Assembly (NCBI GenBank): GCA_023409265.1
Contig: JAEYHZ010000044.1
Coordinates: 124,001-188,000 of the forward strand
DNA: 64,000 bases
Source: Bacillota bacterium
GTDB lineage: Bacteria; Bacillota; Clostridia; Acetivibrionales; DSM-1351
Reading direction: 5' to 3'
Positions 53,477 through 61,296 of this stretch are shown piece by piece (positions within the stretch are counted from its first letter, which is position 1; every line of letters starts with the position of its first letter). The notes beneath the pieces were generated by a model that saw nothing but the letters and a program-made list of their open reading frames with translations, did no database searches and was not told the origin of the DNA. A program made the position numbers and the translations under genes.

Positions 53477-53530
53477 TATAGTAGGGTACTAATAAAAATA
53501 GTACGAGAGTATTTTCTTGGGGTGAATCTT

Positions 53531-54025
53531 ATGAAAGCTAAACTACTTATATTTACAATAATTACTACTGTTTTGATATCCATATTTGCGCTGCCGGCTT
53601 TTGCAACGACTGATGTTGTGGACATTACGAGGCCTGAAGGCGATGAAGTGGTTACTAAAGAAATATTCTCTATTTTCGGTACTTGTATCTATGATGAAAC
53701 TACCATAACCTTTGAGTATTATGATAACGATGCCGGAGACTATAAACCTCTTAAAACAACAGATGGCTATTCCACTTTCAAAGTTGGAAGCGGAAAGATG
53801 TTTGGCAAGGATATCAAGCTTAAGTACAAGGGTGACAATGAGATAAAAATTACCGCTTACACCAACACTAAGGAAAGTAAGGACGACCCCCAGATAATGA
53901 CATATATTATTACACGCGGAGAAGAGAAGAAAGACAGCAATTGGTTTGAAAAAGCCTTGGATTGGATAACCGGTGGAAAAGACAGTAAAAATGAAAGTAA
54001 TAAAGCGGAAGATAAGAAAGATTAA
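53531..54025 (+). CDS. Secreted small protein of unknown function in the wal operon
   Basis: 164 residues from the ATG at 53531 (GGGGTGA upstream; a GTG at 53522 overlaps that site). Residues ~1-26 are a signal peptide ending ALPAFA/TTD. The mature part begins VVDITRPEGDEVVTKEIFSIFG, with a beta-rich Ig-like or carboxypeptidase-regulatory-like stretch, ending in a basic/acidic low-complexity tail (GGKDSKNESNKAEDKKD). No family assigned. It lies between walK and yycH with a WalR box upstream, so it may be an envelope-side sensor partner or target of WalRK. It ends 3 bases before yycH. Confidence 0.7.
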   Translation: MKAKLLIFTIITTVLISIFALPAFATTDVVDITRPEGDEVVTKEIFSIFGTCIYDETTITFEYYDNDAGDYKPLKTTDGYSTFKVGSGKMFGKDIKLKYKGDNEIKITAYTNTKESKDDPQIMTYIITRGEEKKDSNWFEKALDWITGGKDSKNESNKAEDKKD

Positions 54026-54028
54026 ACC

Positions 54029-55525
54029 ATGAATAAAGGATCCAACAGATTAGGGTATTTTTATGAAAAGTTCAGAGCGTTATTATTAGTTTTACTAATA
54101 ATACTTTGCATTATACAGGTGGGAATTCTGTGGAGTAGTCAATCCGGCAGTTTCCCTTTTTTATCTTCTTTTTTTGCCGACTCGAAGACCATTTCCCAGG
54201 CTTCCCTTGAAGAAATGAAGGGAGAGTATTTGCTGCCGTATCGGATAGTCCTGTCAAAGGGCTACGATGATGACCATTACATAATTTCAAATGGCTCCAG
54301 GGAATATAAAACCCTGTGGAGCGGTGCCAGGGAATATCTTTCCAAAGCGCTGGAAACAAAGCCTACCAAAACCCAGGCTTTTAGCGAGGAGCTGTGGGGT
54401 AATATTGTTGCCAATAGATCCTACTATTTCGAATTTAAAACTCAGATACCTGTTGACATCATTAAATGGACTCTGAATATCAAAAAACCTGCTGAAGGAA
54501 TAATTGGATTTAATAAATTGGTTATACGCCCTGAGGATCCTGATAATAATTATTCGGATACCCTGTACATACGGGATGAAAACAGTATTTATACTTATGT
54601 CCTTTCAGATTTAAAAGAGGGTTCTTTAGGTCAGAATACATTTACTTTGATTTTCAGCAGTCTGGAGAACACGCCGAATGTCCGCAACTACAAATTTGCT
54701 ATAGAAACCGGCAGAAAATCCAGTCTTCCAAAAGATATGATCGCACCTTTTACCACCAACAGCCTGGAGCAGTATGCTAACGTTTCCTGTGTACCTTTTT
54801 CGGGACTTCAGGGAGAAACCCCCAGCCTTTCACACTATGATTCCCTTCAAAAGGAGCTCTTCGGGGAGGTCAGAAATGATTTTTTACCTGATGAGGATGT
54901 ATACGGATCTGCGGTATTTAAAAAATCCGATGGTGACAGTGTCTACAGACTATATAAAAATTCTGTAATAGAATACAAGTATACTGGAAATCAAGGTATA
55001 TCCGAGAAGTCAAAGCTTCTTGAAGCATACCAGAAGGCTGTCAGCTTTATTATGGAAGTAAATGCCCGGAGCAAATTTATGACAGGTGTAAATGTTTATC
55101 TTAAATCAATCACCGAAGCTAATAATTCCTATATATTCAAATTTGACTTCAGTATTGCTCAGGGAAGTGAGCATGGAGATGTTCCCATACTGCTGAAGGA
55201 TTTTGTACTGCCAAACAGCCAGCAGCCCTTGGACAGCGCCATTGCAATTGAAGCAACCTCCAAGAGGGTTCTGCAATGCCGGTGGGTTGCCTTAAAGCTC
55301 AAGCCTGACAAGAACTATAATGAATATAAATGGAACTTCCCCGAATTTGTCGATAGGACCTACACATCCTATCCACAGCTTGCCAAAGGGGATTCACCAC
55401 TGCAGGACTACGGGATATATTATGTTATAACCTCTCCAATGCCCGGTAATCATACTATTTCTCCAAGCTTCGTTCTCTTTAACCGGGACGGTAGTTATAA
55501 TATACCACTTGCGGGAAATAATTAA
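54029..55525 (+). CDS. yycH: WalK regulator YycH (WalH)
   Basis: 498 residues. One N-terminal helix (~15-36: FRALLLVLLIILCIIQVGILW) anchors a large extracellular domain, the YycH layout. Recognisable family features include the WSSQSGSFPFL segment after the helix, LYKNSVIEYKY and the MTGVNVYLKSI region. In Bacillus and Staphylococcus YycH together with YycI binds and tunes WalK at the membrane. It starts 3 bases after the upstream stop, suggesting coupling. The match is by organisation and weak sequence; the family diverges strongly. Confidence 0.85.
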   Translation: MNKGSNRLGYFYEKFRALLLVLLIILCIIQVGILWSSQSGSFPFLSSFFADSKTISQASLEEMKGEYLLPYRIVLSKGYDDDHYIISNGSREYKTLWSGAREYLSKALETKPTKTQAFSEELWGNIVANRSYYFEFKTQIPVDIIKWTLNIKKPAEGIIGFNKLVIRPEDPDNNYSDTLYIRDENSIYTYVLSDLKEGSLGQNTFTLIFSSLENTPNVRNYKFAIETGRKSSLPKDMIAPFTTNSLEQYANVSCVPFSGLQGETPSLSHYDSLQKELFGEVRNDFLPDEDVYGSAVFKKSDGDSVYRLYKNSVIEYKYTGNQGISEKSKLLEAYQKAVSFIMEVNARSKFMTGVNVYLKSITEANNSYIFKFDFSIAQGSEHGDVPILLKDFVLPNSQQPLDSAIAIEATSKRVLQCRWVALKLKPDKNYNEYKWNFPEFVDRTYTSYPQLAKGDSPLQDYGIYYVITSPMPGNHTISPSFVLFNRDGSYNIPLAGNN

Positions 55526-55588
55526 AATCTGTTAGAGCCTGAACAGGCTGTTAAATTACTAATCCTCTTATAGATATAGGTGACAATT

Positions 55589-56416
55589 ATGGACTGGAGA
55601 AGAGCAAAGACAATTTTAATATTGGTGTTTATAGCATTAAACCTTGTTCTGACCGTTACATTGTACCGGAATGTCAAGGGAGGGGAAATATCTCAGCAGA
55701 CAAGGGTTAATACCCAAAGGATATTGGAGCAGAACGATGTGCATATTGAATGTCCCATACCGACATATGTAGGAAAAGATTATATACTTCAATATGATGA
55801 GACTGTAATTGATAAAAATAAAATTATTACGGGACTTTTAGAGGATAATTATTCTAAAATTAGTGATAATATCTATAAGAAGGATTCACAGAGGCTCGAA
55901 TTTACCAGCGAATCCGGTTTTGAATATACTGACGGCGGGGGCAGCAGGAAGATATACGGGAATAGCAAAAGCCAGATTGATTCAAATATAAAGGAACTGA
56001 CAAAGAAACTGGGTATACCCTTTAATGAATTTAAACTGGATGAATTTGATACTCCGGATTCCGGTAAGGGTTCCAGATCAGTTTATAAAGGGATATATAA
56101 AGACTATTCGGTTTTTGATAATTATATTGAAGTGGAGGTCGAAAATTCAGGGTTAAAAAGTATCAGGTACCATTATAAAAAGCCCATGACTATTACCAAC
56201 AGAGATATTAATGTTATTCCGGTTTATCAGATTTTAATAACCAGGATGACCAACTATCCAGGAATAACCATAAAGGGCGTGGATATTGGATTTAAGGGGA
56301 TAACCGTGGATAAGGATACAAAAACCTTGTACGAGGGTTTGTCATGGAGAATAAAGACAACCACCGAGGGCGAGGAATTTTATTTTAATGCTACTAATGG
56401 TCAGCAGATGGAGTAG
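55589..56416 (+). CDS. yycI: WalK regulator YycI (WalI)
   Basis: 275 residues from the ATG at 55589; the GTG at 55580 overlaps the TAGGTGA site. It opens MDWRRAKTILILVFIALNLVL, the single N-terminal anchor helix typical of YycI, then an extracellular domain containing VYKGIYKDYSVFDNYIEVEV and a C-terminal GLSWRIKTTTEGEEFYFNATNGQQ that resembles the PepSY-like fold of the family. With YycH it modulates WalK. It closes the walRK block; a weak ACCA/TGGT hairpin and T-run follow at ~56.44-56.46 kb. Confidence 0.85.
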   Translation: MDWRRAKTILILVFIALNLVLTVTLYRNVKGGEISQQTRVNTQRILEQNDVHIECPIPTYVGKDYILQYDETVIDKNKIITGLLEDNYSKISDNIYKKDSQRLEFTSESGFEYTDGGGSRKIYGNSKSQIDSNIKELTKKLGIPFNEFKLDEFDTPDSGKGSRSVYKGIYKDYSVFDNYIEVEVENSGLKSIRYHYKKPMTITNRDINVIPVYQILITRMTNYPGITIKGVDIGFKGITVDKDTKTLYEGLSWRIKTTTEGEEFYFNATNGQQME

Positions 56417-56498
56417 CAAAGGCATTAGCTGGATGAGGTACCATAAAACTGGTAATATTTTTTTCACAATATTTTTAGTAGAATAATTCAAAACTAAA

Positions 56499-56507
56499 TG
56501 GTATAAT
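56499..56507 (+). promoter_or_regulatory. Extended -10 promoter of murA
   Basis: TGGTATAAT (56499-56507) is a perfect extended -10, about 67 bases before the murA start. The -35 region (TAGAAT at 17 bases) is poor. Confidence 0.5.
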
Positions 56508-56573
56508 GTTCTCGTGTGTGTAATGTTTAGCAAAAACATTTACAGTTTATACAAAAGGTTGGTGTAGAAGGGT

Positions 56574-57839
56574 TTGGATAAGTTCTTAATAAATGGGCCA
56601 TGTCCCCTGAACGGAGAAGTTACCATTAGCGGAGCTAAGAATGCTGCGGTTGCTGTGCTTCCCGCAGCTTTGATTATAAATGGTATCAGCAGAATAGAAA
56701 ATGTTCCTGATATTAAAGATGTTAAGGTTTTATTGGACATTCTAACTAAATTAGGCGCTAAGATAACAAAGGAAGACGACAATACCGTTATTTGTGACAC
56801 ACGAGAAGTAAATTGCTGGCAGGCACCTTATGAACTTGTAAAAAGCATGAGAGCTTCGTATTATTTGTTGGGAGCCTTAATTGCCAGATTTGGAAAAGCA
56901 GAAGTTTCACTTCCTGGAGGATGTGATTTTGGTTTCAGACCTATAGACCAGCATATTAAAGGGTTTGAGGCAATGGGAGCCTTGGTGAATATTGAACACG
57001 GGATAGTTAAAATTGATGCATCTCAGTTAAAAGGTGCTCAGATTTATCTTGATGTTGTCAGCGTCGGAGCTACCATTAATCTTATGCTGGCTGCTGTCAA
57101 GGCCAGTGGACAGACTGTTATTGAAAATGCAGCAAAGGAACCCCATGTTGTTGATGTGGCAAACTATCTGAATGCAATGGGAGCCAATATAAGGGGTGCC
57201 GGAACAGATGTTATTAAAATCAAGGGTGTAGACCACTTGAAGGGTGGCGGAACCCATTCCATTATTCCCGACATGATTGAGGCAGGAACCTTTATGATTG
57301 CTGCGGCAGCCACAAGGGGAGACGTTACCGTTAGAAACATTATTCCTAAGCATATGGAATCACTCACTGCAAAGCTTATTGAAATGGGTGTTACCGTTAA
57401 GGAAGACGAAGATTTTATTAGAATTATAGGCGGAAACAAGGTTAAAAATGCTAATATAATGACCTTACCCTATCCCGGTTTTCCTACCGATCTTCAACCG
57501 CAGATTACAGTGCTGCTGAATATGGCTGAAGGAGTCAGTACCATAACCGAGGGAGTCTGGGACTCAAGATTTCAGTATGTAGACGAATTCAAGAGAATGG
57601 GTGCCAGAATAAAGGTAGAAGGAAGAATTGCGGTCATTGATGGAGGCGCACCGTTGTCGGGCGCACCTGTTAAGGCTACAGATCTGAGAGCAGGTGCTGC
57701 TATGGTGCTTGCAGGCCTTGTTTCAAAGGGACAAACTGAAATCAGTAATATTAAATATATAGACAGAGGGTATGAGAATTTTGTTCACAAGCTAAATCTG
57801 CTTGGAGCAGATATTTCTAGGATCACTACTGAGGACTAG
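56574..57839 (+). CDS. murA: UDP-N-acetylglucosamine 1-carboxyvinyltransferase
   Basis: 421 residues from a TTG with AAAGGTTGGTG about 9 bases upstream. MurA motifs: INGPCPLNGEVTISGAKNAAVAVLPA, the catalytic Cys117 in SLPGGCDFGFRPIDQHIKGFE (loop seen as GGCDFGFRP), MIEAGTFMIAAAATRG, YPGFPTDLQPQ and DLRAGAAMVLAGL. It performs the first committed step of peptidoglycan synthesis, transferring enolpyruvate from PEP to UDP-GlcNAc. The active-site Cys predicts fosfomycin sensitivity at this enzyme. Location next to walRK and yycJ links it to wall homeostasis. No unusual feature. Confidence 0.96.
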   Translation: MDKFLINGPCPLNGEVTISGAKNAAVAVLPAALIINGISRIENVPDIKDVKVLLDILTKLGAKITKEDDNTVICDTREVNCWQAPYELVKSMRASYYLLGALIARFGKAEVSLPGGCDFGFRPIDQHIKGFEAMGALVNIEHGIVKIDASQLKGAQIYLDVVSVGATINLMLAAVKASGQTVIENAAKEPHVVDVANYLNAMGANIRGAGTDVIKIKGVDHLKGGGTHSIIPDMIEAGTFMIAAAATRGDVTVRNIIPKHMESLTAKLIEMGVTVKEDEDFIRIIGGNKVKNANIMTLPYPGFPTDLQPQITVLLNMAEGVSTITEGVWDSRFQYVDEFKRMGARIKVEGRIAVIDGGAPLSGAPVKATDLRAGAAMVLAGLVSKGQTEISNIKYIDRGYENFVHKLNLLGADISRITTED

Positions 57840-58004
57840 GAAACAATTCAGTGACTGGAGAAATGTAGGCAGTTACAAGCTGAATTATTACATAAGTCAG
57901 TGGGAATGGTGATTGTTTGAAAGAAACTGAAAGTTTCTGAAAAACAATGCACAAGTGCCTATTTTTTAGGCACTAAAAAATAGATGGCACGTGCAATAAA
58001 TTGA

Positions 58005-58090
58005 ATTTAAGCCCATAAAAAATTTCATTGAAATTTTTGGTTCTGCTTTGGGCAAATTTATTTTGCACGAAGCAGAAAGGGAGCTTAAAT
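58005..58090 (+). promoter_or_regulatory. Putative three-way-junction leader hiding the yycJ start
   Basis: Outer stem: ATTTAAGCCC (58005-58014) pairs with GG-G-(A)-GCTTAAAT (58080-58090), taking in part of the AGGGAG ribosome site and the A and U of the yycJ start codon. Inside are two more helices: AAAAATTTCA / TGAAATTTTT (58018-58038) and TTCTGCTT / AAGCAGAA (58041-58077), the latter carrying an inner GCAAA/TTTGC stem. This could switch yycJ translation. No known riboswitch class was recognised. Confidence 0.5.
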
Positions 58091-58880
58091 GGTTAAATTT
58101 TGCAGCTTATTTAGTGGGAGCAGCGGAAATGCCCTGTTCATAGGCACGGAAAAAACAAAGCTCCTGATAGATGCAGGTTTAAGCGGAAAGAGGATACTGG
58201 AAGCGCTTTGTTCCATTGGAGAGAATCCGGCGGAGTTAAGCGCTATATTAATTTCTCATGAGCACGTAGACCACGTAAGAGGAGCAGGCATCATATCAAG
58301 AAAACAGAATGTTCCCATCTATGCAAATGAGCACACCTGGAACGCCATGGAATACGGTCTGGGGCCGGTAAAGCTTGAGAACCGGGTTGCGTTCTGTACT
58401 GGGCAGGAATTCGAAATAGGTGATATATGTGTGCGGCCCTTCTCTATCCCACACGATGCAGCTGAGCCGGTAGGGTACAACTTTTTCGCAGAAGGTAAGC
58501 GGATTACAACCGCAACCGATATAGGCCATATGAACAAAGAGCTTCTCTCTTATATAGAAGGAAATGATCTGCTGCTGTTAGAGTCAAACCACGATGTAGA
58601 GATGTTGAAGGTAGGCCCGTATCCATGGCCTCTTAAAAAGAGAATAATGGGAGATCACGGGCACTTATCAAATGAAATGGCAGCAAAATGTATAGCGTAC
58701 CTGGCTGAAAGGGGCTGCAGGAACTTTATACTGGGGCATTTAAGCCACGAAAACAACTTTCCTGAGCTGGCATACCAGACCACTTTGAATGCACTTACAG
58801 AGAAGCAGATAGCCGTTGGCGGTGATGTGGATCTGGAGGTGGCAAGCAGGGATAGAGTGGGAAAGGTTACTATACTTTAG
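58089..58880 (+). CDS. yycJ: Metallo-beta-lactamase-fold exonuclease YycJ (WalJ)
   Basis: 263 residues. N-terminal KFCSLFSGSSGNALFIGTEKTKLLIDAGLSGKRI, then the metal-binding ISHEHVDHVRGAG (HxHxDH), FSIPHDAAEPVGYNF, TATDIGHMNKELL, ESNHDVEML and GHLSHENNFPELA. These are diagnostic of YycJ/WalJ, a 5'-3' DNA exonuclease family conserved next to walRK and implicated in mismatch repair or in co-ordinating replication and division. The ATG follows GGGAG and sits inside the structured leader described above. The length is normal. Confidence 0.93.
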   Translation: MVKFCSLFSGSSGNALFIGTEKTKLLIDAGLSGKRILEALCSIGENPAELSAILISHEHVDHVRGAGIISRKQNVPIYANEHTWNAMEYGLGPVKLENRVAFCTGQEFEIGDICVRPFSIPHDAAEPVGYNFFAEGKRITTATDIGHMNKELLSYIEGNDLLLLESNHDVEMLKVGPYPWPLKKRIMGDHGHLSNEMAAKCIAYLAERGCRNFILGHLSHENNFPELAYQTTLNALTEKQIAVGGDVDLEVASRDRVGKVTIL

Positions 58881-58899
58881 GAAGCATATTCTATGGTAA

Positions 58900-58960
58900 T
58901 GAGTATTTAATTAAAAAGTATTTAAGGAAAAATATTTAAGGTATAAGTACTTAAGGTAAA
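58900..58960. repeat. Short imperfect tandem repeats
   Basis: Four AT-rich units of ~14-17 bases with a common A-T/G-TA-T/C-TTAA core (GAGTATTTAATTAAAA, AGTATTTAAGGAAAA, ATATTTAAGGTATA, AGTACTTAAGGTAAA) stand in tandem after yycJ. The rest of the gap to rlmH at 59139 is AT-rich and non-coding. No function is assigned. Confidence 0.45.
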
Positions 58961-59138
58961 ACGTGAGGGATAACTTTTCACCACAGCCGAAGTTTTTATA
59001 ATTTATTTGAAGTATGCCAGGGGCCGGTTTTATTGGGTTCCTTTTTTATAGGTAAAATACAGATAAGGATTATCTGATATATGTAACAATGAAGATAAGA
59101 AAAGTAGAATCAAGACTAAAAGAAATTGAGAGGTCAAC

Positions 59139-59618
59139 ATGAAAATAACTGTTGCTGCAGTTGGAAAGCTAAAAGAACGCTATTTAAAGGATGGTATTTC
59201 GGAGTATGTTAAAAGGCTCTCACGTTTTGCAGACCTTGAGCTGATAGAGGTAGATGATGAGCATGCCCCGGATTCCCTCAGTCCGGCACAGGAAGCACAG
59301 GTAAAGCAGAAGGAAGCTGAGCGTCTGCTGAAAAGGATAAAGGAAGGCAGTTACATCATCCTGCTTGACCTGGCCGGAGAACAGACTAATTCCGAAGGCT
59401 TTGCATCCAGGCTGGAAAGTATAATGCTGGGTGGAAATTCACATATCACATTTGTTATAGGCGGGTCTCTGGGGTTGGATCAAAGCTTGATTAATGCTGC
59501 AAGCAACAGGATCTGCCTGTCAAAAATGACCTTTCCCCATCAGCTGGCAAGGCTGATTCTTCTGGAGCAGATATACAGGGCGTTTAAGATAATGAAGAAT
59601 GAAGTCTACCACAAATGA
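59139..59618 (+). CDS. rlmH: 23S rRNA (pseudouridine-1915-N3) methyltransferase RlmH
   Basis: 159 residues, the family length. MKITVAAVGKLKERYLKDGISEY, the ELIEVDDEHAPDSLS variant, LLDLAGEQTNSEGFASRL, FVIGGSLGLDQSL (SPOUT knot SAM site) and LSKMTFPHQLARLILLEQIYRA..NEVYHK are diagnostic. It methylates pseudouridine 1915 in helix 69 of 23S rRNA using SAM. Its place downstream of yycJ is the classic order in Firmicutes. GAGAGG precedes the ATG. After it, to 59813, only AT-rich DNA is seen. Confidence 0.97.
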   Translation: MKITVAAVGKLKERYLKDGISEYVKRLSRFADLELIEVDDEHAPDSLSPAQEAQVKQKEAERLLKRIKEGSYIILLDLAGEQTNSEGFASRLESIMLGGNSHITFVIGGSLGLDQSLINAASNRICLSKMTFPHQLARLILLEQIYRAFKIMKNEVYHK

Positions 59619-59813
59619 GTTCTCATGTGAACATTATAGGTAGTAGCCTTATGCAGGCATTTATATTACAATTTCTATAAGAGCTACATATATATTTGAA
59701 ATTGCGAATAATTGAATATTTATATAATATTTGCAGATTAACAAAATTGTGCATAAAATATCATGCTTTGATATTTCGATTTTAGTATCCTTTTATTGAA
59801 GGGAGGGAATTAT

Positions 59814-60707
59814 ATGGATTGGCTTGTAAAAATGAACTCAGCAATTGACTATATTGAGGCAAATTTAGCAGGTGAAATTGATTTTAATATAGTTGCTATG
59901 AAAGCTTGTTGTTCATCTTACAATTTTCAACGTATGTTTTCATTTATAACTGATATTACACTAGCCGAATACATTCGAAGAAGAAGATTAACGCAAGCAG
60001 CACTAGAATTGCAAAACTCTAATGTGAAAGTGATTGATGTAGCAGTAAAATATGGATATGACACTGCAGCATCATTTGCAAGAGCGTTCAAAGCACTTCA
60101 TGGGTTAACGCCTGTTGATGCTAAGCAGGAAGGAGTAAAATTGAAAGCTTATCCTAAAGTTTCCTTTCAAATTTCGATTAAAGGAGAAAGGGAAATGGAT
60201 TACAGGATTGAAACAAAAGAAGCTTTTGATGTTTTTGGTATCGAAACAATCTGCTCATTAAAAGGAGAAAAAGGTTATCTAACTCCTGGTGAGCTATGGC
60301 AACAATGCAATGAAAACGGAGAGTACGAAAGGCTTTTTTCAAATGCAGGTGATTTACCAAGCTTTTTGTCACAGGATTTATGCAAACTTCACGCTGTTGA
60401 GTACTATAGGAAGACAGAAGAAAATACATTCCCATATATGCTATGTGCATTTGTTTCAAAGAATAGTAAAACAGATGGGTATAAAAAAGTTCATATTCCT
60501 TCACAAACATATGCAATATTTCCATCTGAAAGATTTAAATGGGGTGAAGAATTTTATAAGGTTCTCACTACTTTACAAAAGAGGTTTTACAGTGAATGGT
60601 TGCCTACGGCAGAATATGAAAGGGCAGAAGGTGCAAATTTTGAGATTTATGGAGGCACAGAAGAATATGGTTATATTGAATTGTGGTATCCAGTTGTAAA
60701 GAAATAA
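59814..60707 (+). CDS. AraC-family regulator with GyrI-like effector domain
   Basis: 297 residues from the ATG at 59814 (GGGAGG 6 bases upstream). Residues ~1-105 hold the two helix-turn-helix AraC motifs (IDFNIVAMKACCSSYNFQRMFSF and VIDVAVKYGYDTAASFARAFKALHGLTP in parts); residues ~120-297 are a GyrI/SOUL-like ligand-binding domain (YRIETKEAFDVFGIETIC ... YGYIELWYPV). This N-terminal-DNA-binding plus C-terminal effector order matches the Rob/AraC-GyrI group, often activated by drugs or small hydrophobics. No obvious target gene is adjacent. It may be autoregulated; no operator is seen. Confidence 0.9.
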   Translation: MDWLVKMNSAIDYIEANLAGEIDFNIVAMKACCSSYNFQRMFSFITDITLAEYIRRRRLTQAALELQNSNVKVIDVAVKYGYDTAASFARAFKALHGLTPVDAKQEGVKLKAYPKVSFQISIKGEREMDYRIETKEAFDVFGIETICSLKGEKGYLTPGELWQQCNENGEYERLFSNAGDLPSFLSQDLCKLHAVEYYRKTEENTFPYMLCAFVSKNSKTDGYKKVHIPSQTYAIFPSERFKWGEEFYKVLTTLQKRFYSEWLPTAEYERAEGANFEIYGGTEEYGYIELWYPVVKK

Positions 60708-60763
60708 TTATTGGAATAATTACCATACTGTTGTACGCATTCTTTATAATATGTCAAAAATAA

Positions 60764-60794
60764 CGAAGAGACACCAATAGATGGTGTCTCTTCG
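60764..60794. terminator. Perfect 13-bp hairpin after the AraC-type gene
   Basis: CGAAGAGACACCA (60764-60776) pairs perfectly with TGGTGTCTCTTCG (60782-60794) around ATAGA. It lacks a T-run on the plus strand; on the minus strand it is followed by TTATTTTT. It may be a terminator (better for leftward transcription) or an element end. The region 60708-61296 otherwise holds the IS630 remnant. Confidence 0.5.
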
Positions 60795-61100
60795 CTTAAA
60801 AAGCTATACGGATTTCGAAAACTCGATAGTTTAGTTGCCAAAAAAGCATTTACATTTTTCCTGATTTCGGGAACTGTTTTGTAAAAAAACATTATAATTA
60901 ACCTTTTCTATCAACCATTTCCACAGCCCTTATATAAGACTAAGATTTGGACTGTAAGGTGGTAAAAACATTAGTTGCAAACAATGTTCATTATCTTTTA
61001 ATACCTTTTAAAAACTCTAGCTTTCTTTTCTGAATCCATGACTGTTTTAATTGAATTTAATTCCTATTGTGATGCCCTCATAACATTTTCATCCTTTGTA
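60795..61100 (-). pseudogene. Decayed IS630-family transposase remnant
   Basis: Read on the minus strand, ~61092 gives an N-terminal start with RASQEELNSIKTVMDSEKKA-like coding after a one-base deletion, and ~60980-60840 gives FLPPYSPNLSLI, a stop, GLWKWLIEKVNYNVF and FYKTVPEIRKNV. LPPYSPNLN-I-E and K-TV-EIR are hallmarks of the IS630 transposase C-terminus, here with a TAA in place of the catalytic-region Glu codon, and with the middle of the gene deleted. It is not functional. A second fragment of the same family lies inverted at 63107-63211. Confidence 0.7.
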
Positions 61101-61296
61101 TTTAGTTCAACTTATATAGCATTAAATAACATTTTATATTATTTTATAGTATTTTATATTATTTTTTTGATAAAATATACCAATATTTGACTAAAATTAT
61201 ATAAAATGGTATAATAGAAAGAAAAATAGATTAATAGAACAATTTTACGAAGGCTTTTACCCCATCATTTTTAATTATTAAGGAGGTGATTTGCAC

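Noticed and set aside
57943..57980. Terminator after murA (AGTGCCTA / TAGGCACT hairpin)
   Set aside because: The stem is perfect but is followed by A-rich, not T-rich, sequence on the plus strand, so I do not call it a terminator; it may be part of the yycJ leader region.
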